From Lunasporangiospora selenospora (Eukaryota; Mortierellomycota; Mortierellomycetes; Mortierellales; Mortierellaceae): a stretch of DNA of 31,625 nucleotides. The DNA lies in NCBI GenBank assembly GCA_015680635.1, contig JAABOA010000040.1, forward strand, positions 1-31,625, given 5' to 3'. Under the pieces are notes generated by a model that had not been told where the DNA came from, ran no database searches, and saw only the letters and a list, made by a program, of their open reading frames with translations. The position numbers and the translations under genes are program-made. Positions 21,171 to 30,769 of the stretch are shown piece by piece; within the stretch, counting starts at the first letter, position 1; every line of letters starts with the position of its first letter.

Positions 21171-23181
21171 ATGGCCACATCTCCAACTTCAGCGTCCCCA
21201 GTTCTAGTCACTATCCCCAGTTCAACAACAACTGTGGATCTGCCTCTTGCTCAAGCCCAGGAGCCCCAATCAGTAGCCCAGTCGAGTATGGCTGCCACCA
21301 AGGAAGAGCTTGTCGAAGGACTGACAAAGTTGCAGAGGTCTCTCCAGGTCTTACAGCTAGACTGTGATAAACTCATGGATCTGTTGGAAGGCACTACCAG
21401 AAGTAGCAACTCACTATCGCTTGGAGCTCCTTTGGGTACTGTCCAAGAAGAAATGTCCAGATCAACCCAAGCTAAAAACACTGCGAGTACTGGTATCTCG
21501 AAGTCAGATATTGCCCGAAGGCGAACTCCGAGGTTTATTTCTCGCAAGCCATTCTGGGCCATAAAGGTCAGGGGATGTTCTAAACAACTTGTCCTTTGTC
21601 GTTTAGTCCCTCTTTTCCATTTTGTCAGACGCTCTAAAAGAGAAATGAAATCTTGAATATTCCAATAGGTCCTTGAGCCGTCAGGGCTAGTCTCGGTAGA
21701 GTCGCTGGATGACATAGAGATGAGAGACTCCGTTCGAGAACTCTTGAAAGTTGACAAGTATGTCCTTTTGTTATCGTATCCCAAGGAGCCTTGATACTCA
21801 ACAGCTTTCTAACTTTTTGTCCTCATTTTACCACCCTTCTTATCGCCTAGAATTCCCGAAGCGAGCTCTGCCGAAAAGAGTGTACTCAGTCCTCTTTTGT
21901 CTGGTAAGCCAAGCCTTTTCTACCATTTCATAGGAAGTGTTGGGTATATTCGTAAACTCAGCTCTTTGTTGCATTACTATAGGCGATGATGTTGTCATCC
22001 AGGTCAGAGGAACTAGACTCCAGAGCTTTTGCGCCTATCCGATTATAGAGGCGCTTGAGGGGGCAACTGCTGACCTACAAGTGATCGCCATTGTCAATCG
22101 ACTGGACTCCCGCAGTACCAAAAGTTTCTTGAGATCTCTCCAAGAACACGTTGACAAGATGAATTTAAGGGATATCCGCGTTCAGGTTGTGGCAGAGAAC
22201 CAGATCCAGGACCTTGAAGTCTCCGCTTTGGATGTCTCCGCTATGGCCAATGTCTTTGTTTGTACACCAGAAACCATGGCCAAATTCCGAATGACCAACG
22301 TACTGAGGCCTAAGGATATCGCTGTCATGGTTGTCTATGAGGCCGAGTATGTGCTTCGGAACACATCCAATACGCAGATTGTTGCCTCGGCGCTGAGCGG
22401 GTTTGATAACTGTCAGGCGATCCTTGCATGCCATGATGGAACCAAAGAAATCATGCGTGCGTTGGACACGCTTGGACTCAAGGGAAACAGCGCGACCTTT
22501 AGCATGGACTATACTTTTCTCCATGAGAATCTACACTACTACTATGCTGAGGAAGGCGCCCTGGACGAGAATGAGATTTGTCTTACGCATACTATTCTGG
22601 AAAGGGCTGTTGAACTGAGCAAGAAGTACCTGGTGGTTGTGATATGTATGGATACTCAAGAGGTTGACGCCATCATTGGTTATCTCAATAACCGCGCCAA
22701 CATCGTAAGTAACGCGTCCATTGAGTTGGGTCCCCCATCAGTTTATTTCCAAAGTGAACAATTGAACCAATGATGTGTTTCTTTGGATCCTTGAACTAGG
22801 CTACCGTATCCACGTTTGACTCGCAAAAGTTCACTAATGGAATCTTGGTGACGACCAATATTGTCACTGGGATCTTTCAGAACAAGATAGCTGAAGTGAA
22901 GCTGATCCTCAACATCTCTGGAGTGAAGATCTACCCAGAGAAATACTTTAGCATGTAAGAGCGGCAATTTCTTTCTTTATCTCCTTTCATAGAAACCCTC
23001 TCTTGAGCTAATTATTGACAACCCTCCTATGTATAATTGTATGGATGATAGGATGGCGTCATATTTGGATTTTGGGTATCGATGCAGAGTCGTTACCAAG
23101 GTCAGCTCGCCCAAGGCCTTGAATGGAGTTCAATCGTTCGGTGTATCTTTCCAAGAGCTGTTTGCCCCTCTTCCTTTCTGA
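21171..23181 (+). CDS. eIF4A-like DEAD-box pseudohelicase, catalytic motifs lost
   Basis: Six exons (21171-21566, 21669-21757, 21851-21903, 21983-22704, 22800-22954, 23052-23181) give 514 aa. Residues 1-110 are an added Ser/Thr-rich region with a short coiled coil (LVEGLTKLQRSLQVLQLDCD). From about 144 the sequence follows eIF4A end to end, but every functional motif is changed: Q-motif region ASSAEKS (166-172), Walker A position VRGTRLQ instead of SGTGKT (187-193), PTREL to VNRLD, TPGR to TPET, DEAD to YEAE (298-301), SAT to CHD, the domain-2 ARGID position to VTGIF, and HRxGR to SMMAS. The structural text remains (GILVTTNIV, EVKLILNIS, SFGVSFQELF near the C-terminus). It should not bind or hydrolyse ATP normally. 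Six clean exons and the absence of stops argue for a selected protein rather than a fresh pseudogene. A scaffold or eIF4G-binding decoy is conceivable but unproven. The gene starts only 171 bp after CAS1. Confidence 0.7.
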
Positions 23182-23413
23182 GATCGCTGCTTGGAGTTTG
23201 TCCTCATCGGCTCGCCTCTTGCGACCCAAGGAGCATTAACGTCTCCTATTGCGTTGGGTTGGTTTGAAGCTCCCAATTTCTCTTCCCTTTGCTGAGTGAT
23301 GCCTCCCTTTTTTCCAATAAAAAAGCGGTCACTTCTACCCTTTTTCATTTGGTCACCTTTGCATGTCGTTCACTTAACCATTCCTCACATCATCAAAAGA
23401 AGTCTTTGTAATC

Positions 23414-25083
23414 ATGAATAGAAGGCGCATGCAAGTTGGAAGTCAGGCGTACAAGGAGCGTATGCAGACGATGAATGTAGGTCCCATCTCTTGAGAGCGT
23501 ATTCATCGTGCTCATTGAAATGGTTATTGCATTTGGTTTCATTTCTCCTACCAAGTCTTGGCGAAACATTCAGTCTCGCCCAGAGTTGGTCTACTAGAAA
23601 GCCGGATATTTTGGCTCAAAAACAATACACGCCAACAAGCTATCAAAATATCGTTCTTCAACATTGCGCACGCTATAGCTTACATAACCAATAATTGAAT
23701 GACTTTTTGTCATTTCTTTCTGGGGGGGGGAGGCTCTTAGGAATCCTACCAAAGAGTTGGACAGTCAATATCAGACGCTCAAATGCAACAGCTCAAGAAC
23801 CAACTAGAGATCTTTCGAACAAATCTCGAGAATTTTGCACGCATGCACAGGAAAGATATCCAAAAGAATCCAGAGTTTCGAATGCACTTTCAAAAGATGT
23901 GCGGAAATATTGGCGTCGATCCACTTGCCTGTAATCCCCCTCCAACGTTGTTTCAAATGGCCTTCTTTCATTTGGTGGTCGCACCAGTGGACTCTTTTGC
24001 TCTATTCAGTTCATTTTAGCAAGCTGTGTTACTCAGGATCCAACGCTGATATTCTTATACCCTTTATCAACTGTGTGATTAGCAAGCAAGGGCGTTTGGG
24101 GCGAACTACTCGGCATGGGTGACTTTTACTACGAACTTGGAATTCAAATCATTGATGTCTGTCTCTCGACTCGCCCTCTCAACGGTGGACTCATGGAACT
24201 TTCAGAGGTCAAACGAAAAGTGGAACGAATGCGTGGTGTTCGGGAGACAAGCAATAAGAGTCGAGAGGCGAAAAGCAAATGGACCATAAGTTTATCAAAG
24301 GACACTAGCATGGAGATCTCAGAGTAAGGGGGAAAACTTTTTCTCAATATCTTGCTGCATGCTGACAAATCGAACCATTACGTGGAACCCATTGGCTATT
24401 CAGAGGACCTAATGCATGAAATTTATCTTGTTCTCAATGCTGGCTTCTCAGGGATGACTTATTGAGATCAGTTAAGACGCTGGCGCCATTAGGAAGTGGA
24501 TTTCAGATTCTTCAAATTGGCGACAAAAAGATGGTCAGCTCTGTGCCTCGTGAATTAAACAGGGACCAGTCTGTTATCTTGGGCTTGGTTCAGGTACATA
24601 CACTGTTTCCTGCTCTTATTAATGACAGCCCTTTTAAGACACGAACCTTTCAGTCTCTAGTCTTTGCATCGCTCTCTTTTTACTAACTATGCTCTGCCAA
24701 TTACTTCTTTTTTTTTTATCTAAAGAAAACCAATGGACATATCAATATAGATATTGTTGCCAAGATGCTCGGCTGGGAGAGCAGAAGAACAATAACAGCT
24801 TTGGTAAGTTCCAGTCGTATTAAATTGTGAGTACATTCTTATCCTGCGTTGGCATTATTGACTCTTACAAATCCTTGTGTCTCACTCCATTTGCCCCCCC
24901 CCCCCTCCATCCATTTAGGATACATTGCTGGAGGACAGTTTGATGTGGATCGATATGCAGACGGAGCCTCACGAATACTGGGTGCCTGGATTTATTGAGC
25001 GGGAGGTTGAGGGCGACGAGAGCGAGGACAACGACGTATACGCATCAGTCCATACAACTAATACAGCAACCCTGGCAATATAA
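23414..25083 (+). CDS. SNF8: ESCRT-II subunit Snf8/Vps22
   Basis: Six exons (23414-23476, 23765-23930, 24083-24323, 24452-24593, 24726-24803, 24919-25083) give 284 aa; human SNF8 has 258. With Vps25 and Vps36 it forms ESCRT-II, which sorts ubiquitinated cargo at endosomes. Conserved stretches include the basic MNRRR start and AYKERMQ, the helical [47 protein letters not shown], then the two winged-helix domains with [19 protein letters not shown] and [20 protein letters not shown]. The C-terminus is extended by an acidic tail. Intron 1 is long for the window (288 nt) and carries a 9-G run (23722-23730); the last intron carries 12 C (24894-24905) before its acceptor. Confidence 0.9.
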
Positions 25084-25215
25084 TAGCATAAGCAATCGTG
25101 TAGAAAGCTACTCTCCTTGGTGCAGAAGAAACCCCGTCTCCAATATATTTCAATACACAAACCAAGCGGCACACCAATGAAAGAGTTGTAGAGTTGAAAT
25201 CCGTTTATTATTGCG
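25084..25215. terminator. Convergent 3' region SNF8 / NAD kinase
   Basis: 132 bp between the two stop codons. The minus strand has AATAAA only 7 nt past the NAD kinase stop (plus-strand TTTATT at 25204-25209). No matching AATAAA is obvious for SNF8. Confidence 0.5.
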
Positions 25216-27469
25216 TCATTCGGAAATGTAGTGGCTCATGGAATGCTTGTTATGAAAACCTTGGTTCCACTTCAAGAGGTAGTTAATATCCTTGATCCAA
25301 TCTTCGCTCGCATGGACTCTATTGACACAAGGCATAGGGAAAGGAGACATGCAAACTTGTAGGAACTCGTTCTTGTCCAGGAAAAACGTCTCTTTACCGT
25401 CCAGTGACACTTCTGCTGGACGTCTGGATGACTCGCCGATCTATAGCAATGAAATGGTTGATATCTTTCAGAATCTACGTTTTCTTTAAAACGATAGTAT
25501 ACATGGCCCCAACGTTCCTGCTTTACCTTCAATTGAATTGTTGCATTTGGTGGCAAGAGCACCGGTCGGAAGGACAGCGATCTTGGACAAATGGGCGTCA
25601 TCAATAGGGATTGAATGGAGGGGTGGACAATAGATCCGCCAGCAGATAAGGAGTAGGCTGTAGACCCTGTAGGCGAGGCAACAATAAGTCCATCGGCGAC
25701 AGCTTCTGTAATCAAATGGCCGTCGACATAGCACCCAATGGATGTCAAGTGTGGATACCGTCCACGATGCAGGTTTACTTCATTCATGACAGTGAGGTCA
25801 TTGATCCTGCCTGAACCATCCTTGGCCTGAAGTCGGCGTCCATCCGCTCCGTGCAAGGTGCACTTCAGCCGCATGCGTAGTAGGAGCGAGGCGTTGCAGC
25901 TGTCGAAAATCTTTTGAAGTGCTGCCTGATAATTATCGATATCTATTGTTTTATGGGCAAGAGTACAGAGCGGCATGAGCATCTTGATAGATAGGACAAA
26001 TGTTGCTGGAATAGTAAAGGACTTACGGTACGGAAGTAGGAAACCCAGAGTGCCCAACGAGAAAGAGATTACTGGAGGAACAGCTGATTTAAAGAGTGAA
26101 GAGGTGTGAAGAATCGTGCCGTCACCTCCAAGGGTGACCACTAGATCTGTCACTCGAGTGTACTCCTCGACTATTTTTCCATCTAGAGATTTTGTCCGCA
26201 TACGAGAGTAATAGCAACAGTGGTTAGAACTACTAATCGGTCATCATCCGTATTGAAGTTGTGGAGGCATAGAGGGAGGAGAAGTGCAAATACCTGGAAT
26301 AACGTAGACGAATGGAAGTTCCTCGGTGAATTGCTCAGCAACGTCTGGTTCGACTACAACGTTGGCATGCTTGTAGTTCTTGTGGATCCAACTATGTTCC
26401 TTGATCGAAAGAGAACAGTCCTCACAGTTTTGTCAGATACGACTATGCTCGTTTCAGCAAATGGAATGACCATAGATTATAGTAACAGCCTCTTTTTTTC
26501 ATTGGCAGTGAAACCCACGTCGCAACATCGATAAGTGCCCTGTCTGTCTTTTCGTCGCATGGCTTCTTGATGATGAGCACCGTCCTGGGACCTTCATCCC
26601 ACTGCAATTTGTAGTTTCCACTGTGGACATAAGTATTTAAATAAAGAAAAGAAAGATGAGGACAGGGTTAACTGGTAGTAGGTAGAAGAAGACAATGGAA
26701 CCATGAATCGATCCACATCCACTGTGTTGGTTACCCATATGTAGTTCCGAATGATTGTCGGATTTCTCTGCTCGCTTCCTGCTCAGTATTGAATCCAAGA
26801 TCCTTTGGGAAGATGCCTATTTTTGCACAGAGGCGATGGTGAGGTCAACTAGTGCAAGAAATACGACATTTGGATCTGCAGTGAATTTTACCGAGTGTGG
26901 CTCAACCTACCTGGAGTGTCGAGAATCATCTTGGTTCTAGTTGGGAGCTCACTAGTAAGTCGAAGCTTACCGCCACGTCCACCGCCTCGACCAATGCCGG
27001 CAGAAAAAGTCTGTGATCCGCTGTCATTCAAGGTGATCTCAGACTCTTGGTCCCCAGAACTGGGATTATGTTTGTCAGTATTATTCAGGGCATGCTGGAC
27101 AGAATCGTCATGACTTGGCAAGTCGCCTGAGCCTGAGGAATATCTCCGAGTGCTGGAGATGCCATGCCCTGAGTATTGAAATGTCCTGAGAGTAGGGGAG
27201 AGAGTAGATGGAATTGCCCGAGGATATCGCTGCCACAAACCCTTCCTGAGCTGATCGGCTTGATCCGAACAATGATCCCGGAATAGGCCGGAAGGGTGCG
27301 AAGTGAACAACCTTGTCTGGTTGGAGGTCAACCTTGTCTGACGGGAAGCTCTTGCAAGCACTGAGAGTATTGCCTTCCTTGGAGTAGTAGCAGTAACAAC
27401 GCGACTTGATGCGAGAAGTTGCCTAGATTCCAAAAGCACATGGAGAGGTGTCGGCCGAAAGAGCGCCAT
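25216..27469 (-). CDS. POS5: Pos5-like NAD(H) kinase, probably mitochondrial
   Basis: Seven exons on the minus strand (27469-26911, 26816-26735, 26620-26519, 26391-26294, 26182-26027, 25942-25527, 25440-25216) give 545 aa. NAD kinase phosphorylates NAD(H) to NADP(H). Visible motifs are TVLIIKK at the start of the domain, LGGDGT (298-303) for nucleotide binding, VMNEV, SPTGSTAYSLSAGG, and MTPICPRSLSFRPVLLP near the C-terminus. The first about 60 residues are rich in Arg, Ser, Leu and Ala with almost no acids (MALFRPTPLHVLLESRQLL), which looks like a mitochondrial presequence, as in yeast Pos5. A Gly-rich patch (GIGRGGGRGG) lies before the domain. Intron 5 (25943-26026, 84 nt) is frame-neutral and stop-free, so retained forms would insert 28 residues after LLPY. 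Donor 3 is a weak GTGGGT. A cytosolic Utr1-type role is possible, but the N-terminus favours mitochondria. Confidence 0.88.
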
Positions 27470-27536
27470 GATATTGGAATGGAATGAGTTGAACTCTTTA
27501 TTTCAAAGAAGGGGTTCAACATTCCATTCCAATATC
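27470..27536 (-). promoter_or_regulatory. Long hairpin abutting the NAD kinase start codon
   Basis: Arms 27470-27494 and 27514-27536 are inverted copies: 23 paired bases interrupted only by a 2-nt bulge, with a 19-nt loop. The hairpin ends directly at the base before the ATG (27469-27467). In a minus-strand transcript that starts upstream, it would sit in the 5' UTR next to the start codon and could hinder initiation. The upstream arm also contains a minimal uORF on the minus strand (27527-27516, ATG GAA TGT TGA). The structure is certain at DNA level; a regulatory role is inferred. Confidence 0.6.
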
Positions 27537-27751
27537 TTGTCTCATGTGGCTTAGTCAGCAACCATGGCCCATTAAAAGGGTCTTGCTTTTGCATGCATGC
27601 ATCGCAACTCTTTTCTCTCGACCGTCTCAACCATACACTGAATCTCCAAGGACTCTCAGAATACATAAAGGAAACAAGGACATTGGACAACAAAGAACAA
27701 AGGACTCCTTGCATCTGCTCTCTTTTTAGATAGAGGATCACAAACTTCAAA
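27537..27751. promoter_or_regulatory. Divergent promoter, NAD kinase / CPSF30
   Basis: Together with the hairpin, only 282 bp separates the two divergent start codons. The region contains two overlapping GCATGC palindromes at 27592-27601 (TGCATGCATGCA). No TATA box is clear. Confidence 0.45.
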
Positions 27752-28984
27752 ATGACGATGGCATACTCGATTATCCCTTCTGAAATTGACTTTCAGGAGT
27801 ATTCGTTTGATTTCGAAGACTATGTCAAGAGCGAACTAGGCCTCGACATTACTAACTCTTTCAAGAAAAATGGAGGTACAATCCGCCCTCTCCATCACCT
27901 CATCATTCGACCTTTTTTTCAGGAGCCCTCGACACTGTAGGATTCGGTCCAGACTTGGAAGAAATTACCAGTGGAGATACTAGCCCTGACTCTAAACCGC
28001 AATCATCGGTATATTTTACCAACCAAACGAGCTTCTTGCTAGACAGAGTATGAGATATCAGATACTCTTGACCCACCATTACCTTACAACACATTAAGTA
28101 ATCTGGACCTTTTACTTGGAACATGCTGGAAGTACCCTAGGATCCTACAATATTGGACCAAAGCTAGTTACCAATACTTTTCCCGCTCAGACGACCAGCT
28201 ACATGGCGAAACCCCTCAGTTCTACAATATCTGTGATGTAGCATGGACCTTGACCTAACTTTTTGATTTCTTTAGAAAACGGCGATAATATTTGTAGGTT
28301 CTTTCTCAAGGGACACTGCTCAAAGGGCAATAATTGTCAGTTTAGACATGTGAGGACAGATCCTTCCAAGGCGGTTGTCTGCAAGCACTGGCTTCGTGGA
28401 TTGTGCAAAAAGGGAGACAATTGCGAGTTCTTGCATGAATATAACCTTCGAAAGATGCCCGAGTGTTGGTTTTACAGCAAATACGGAGAATGCAACAACG
28501 GAGCCGAATGTATCGTACGTAAATATCGTTTTCAGACAGAAGAAGAAAGAAGAAGCAATACAGATCTGTTTTTTTTTCCTTTCAAAGAGACGGCTCGATT
28601 TGAACTTTGGGGGAATGATTAGAAAACCAGGAAGCCCATCCTAGATTTTACCTCCCTACTTGACTACTCTTGTATTCTAATAGTATCGACTATGCTGCCC
28701 TCTCCACCTCTCTTATTCTGCATTGATGTACAAAAAACTAGTACCTGCACATTGATCCTGAAAGCAAGATCAAAGACTGCCCTTGGTATGCCCGTGGATT
28801 CTGCAAGCACGGACCCAACTGTCGCCACAAGCATACGCGAAGAATTATATGTCAGAATTACCTCACTGGGTTCTGTCCACTTGGACCGAATTGCCCTAAT
28901 GGACAGTAAGATCTATAGCCTCTCATTAGCCTTGAACGTAAACTCGCCATTGTCACACCGATAGTAATCTTTACTTCCATCCAT

Positions 28985-29016
<32 letters not shown>

Positions 29017-29466
29017 AGTCCGAAGTATGAACTACCACCGCCTAATTGGGATGACGGTGCAGGATCAAGGGTACAGCAGAATCAAGATCGATCGTACGAG
29101 CGTGAAGAGGTATGTTATATGACTAACGGATGCTACTTTTTCGAGACTCCATCAGCTCATACTAAACAGGCTTGACATTATTAACCTTCCCCCCATTCTA
29201 TTTAGCATCCCCCTCGGCAGGATGGAGACACGCCAACCACATTCAGGAGAGTCGAAGATGTTACTTGCTTCAAGGTAGGTGTATCCATGTCTTACCCGCC
29301 ATGACTTGGCTTTAAAAGGTACAGCTAATGTTCGAATGTATTCGCTGATACTCTTTTCTTTTCTCTTTTGACAATGGACATCTCGGAACTCTACTAGTGC
29401 AACCAAAAAGGTCACTATGCAAATAGATGTCCACAGGGTCGAGGATACCACGACATGCAGCATTGA
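27752..29466 (+). CDS. YTH1: CPSF30/Yth1 mRNA 3'-end processing zinc-finger protein
   Basis: Exons 27752-27875, 27923-28008, 28043-28097, 28276-28514, 28742-28905, 29019-29109, 29206-29274 and 29398-29466 give 298 aa. CPSF30 binds the AAUAAA signal within the cleavage and polyadenylation complex in the nucleus. Five CCCH fingers are visible: ICRFFLKGHCSKGNNCQFRH, VCKHWLRGLCKKGDNCEFLH, ECWFYSKYGECNNGAECIYLH, DCPWYARGFCKHGPNCRHKH and ICQNYLTGFCPLGPNCPNGH. A CCHC zinc knuckle (CFKCNQKGHYANRC), split by the last intron, follows, as in animal CPSF4 and unlike budding yeast Yth1. The fingers are secure. The region between exon 1 and finger 1 is not: it needs a 34-nt intron (28009-28042) to keep phase. 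An alternative is a weak donor near 27977 leading straight to 28276. The first two introns are unusually short (47 and 34 nt). Confidence 0.85.
28989..29016 (+). repeat. (CT)n tract forming a splice-acceptor pyrimidine stretch
   Basis: A CT-rich run with one TT interruption lies directly before the TAG acceptor at 29018 in the CPSF30 gene. Here the microsatellite itself serves as the polypyrimidine tract. Confidence 0.85.
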
Positions 29467-30085
29467 TCGACAAAATCAGATGAGTTGCAAGACGATAAAC
29501 AAGGTTGTCTATTCGCTTTATTCGCTTTCGCTGTTAGTGGCAAAGAGAAGACCCTTACTCCATCTGTTTGTAACTTTGTGTGCCAACAACACACCATTCC
29601 CTGAGCCTACATATGGTACATAGTCAATAAAGAGGGTCACATTCTCGTGAGCTAAAAAGTTTTGTGCTACTTTATCAAAAAATAATACAGCAGGCCCACA
29701 GTCAAGGAAGAGCAAGGGAGGCGACTTCCTCCTCTCCCCCTATTTGCTTGTGCCCAGTGCAATGCCCCCGCGCCAGATGTATGCATGAACGTGCGCAACT
29801 TGTGGCCATGAGACTTCTTGTGGAGTGTCCTTTCTTGTCCATGGTTAGCCCCTTTGTCATATGGTTAGGTCAGGTCAGGTCGAAGGATAGGCCCAACCGT
29901 TACCCCTTTTGACAAAGGCAATGGTTATAAAAATCCAGCTGAAAAAGAGACACTACATACAAAGACTTTCCTCGTGCTCATTTTTTTCTCACTTCCTCCA
30001 TCTTCCTTACCTCAACTTACTCTTTCTCGCTCCCAGCAAGCTATTGCGAACAATCAACCCGACTCCTCTGCACCTCCCCAATACA
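29467..30085. other. Intergenic region, CPSF30 3' end and promoter of membrane protein gene
   Basis: AATAAA at 29626-29631, 160 nt past the CPSF30 stop, is a likely poly(A) signal. TATAAAA at 29926-29932 is a plausible TATA box, about 155 bp before the next start codon. Around it are three ATGGTTA heptamers (29841, 29861, 29921), an inverted CCTTTGTC/GACAAAGG pair (29851-29858, 29911-29918) and a short GGTCA tandem (29868-29879). Short reading frames here look non-coding. Confidence 0.5.
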
Positions 30086-30769
30086 ATGACATCTTCAAAA
30101 AAAGATCGCGACTTGTGCTGTTGCTGCATTCGACTACGACTTGCTGTTGCAGTGGTTTCACTCATCTACTTGGCCATCACAGCTGCAACGACATATCAGA
30201 AATATGTTGCCAATGACCTTGGTAAGATAAGGGAGCGATATGCTACAATTACTTTGGGATTGTAAGAATAGATATCCTAACATCTGATTTGTCTCCTCTT
30301 CCATCTCTTCAAATACTATACATCTACCGAAACAGGAGATCGCACTGCCAAGATTATCATCTTTGTCTCTGCAGGATTCCAGGCTCTCATTGCACTTCTG
30401 GGTCTCTTATCAGCATTGACCAAGGTGGTGGTGATCACTCGAGTGTATTGCATACTCTGGTGGATTCTGACCCTTGCAGTGCTGGCCATGTCTGTAGGCA
30501 ACTTGTTTCTTATTATCCGGAATGACAAGGATGCAGTCCGGGATCAATGTCGCCGAACCTCAACGCCGTCTGAAGGAGCTAATGAGGTTACGGATGAGCA
30601 GGCGGATGGCTGCTTTAAGCTGGTAGTAATCATCTCCTCTGTTGTTCTTGGACTCCAATTCGTGCTTATGTGCCTGATTGGCTGGGTGAACCAGAGATTC
30701 CTGAGAGAAGTCAGACAGGATGTAGCGGTTGACAATGCCCTCAAAGCCGTGGATGAAAGTGAGGCATGA
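30086..30769 (+). CDS. Four-transmembrane protein of unknown function
   Basis: Two exons (30086-30221 and 30336-30769) give 189 aa; the 114-nt intron has a GTAAGA donor and an ACAG acceptor and keeps phase. A Cys cluster (DLCCCCIRLR) just before the first helix could be palmitoylated. Four hydrophobic helices follow: about 17-33, 51-72, 80-104 and 143-165. A polar loop with two Cys (DQCRRTSTPSEG to DGCFK) separates helices 3 and 4; these Cys could form a disulfide if lumenal. The tail is acidic and cytosolic by the positive-inside rule. The layout recalls MARVEL or tetraspan proteins, but I see no family motif and leave it unnamed. AATAAA lies at 30855-30860. Confidence 0.7.

Noticed and set aside
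21937-22773. Single-exon gene starting at 21937
   Set aside because: The frame begins within an intron and lacks the eIF4A N- and C-terminal blocks, which the flanking exons supply in phase.
26183-26201. ATG at 26201 (minus) as the NAD kinase start
   Set aside because: It lies at the 3' end of an intron; upstream exons restore the conserved TVLIIKK and WIHKNYKHANVVVEP regions and a targeting presequence.
27328-27750. 140-codon minus-strand frame
   Set aside because: It overlaps the NAD kinase N-terminus in another frame and crosses the hairpin; no motif and poor coding character.
29152-29715. Minus-strand frames over the CPSF30 3' end
   Set aside because: They are shadows of the zinc-knuckle exons and of the 3' UTR.
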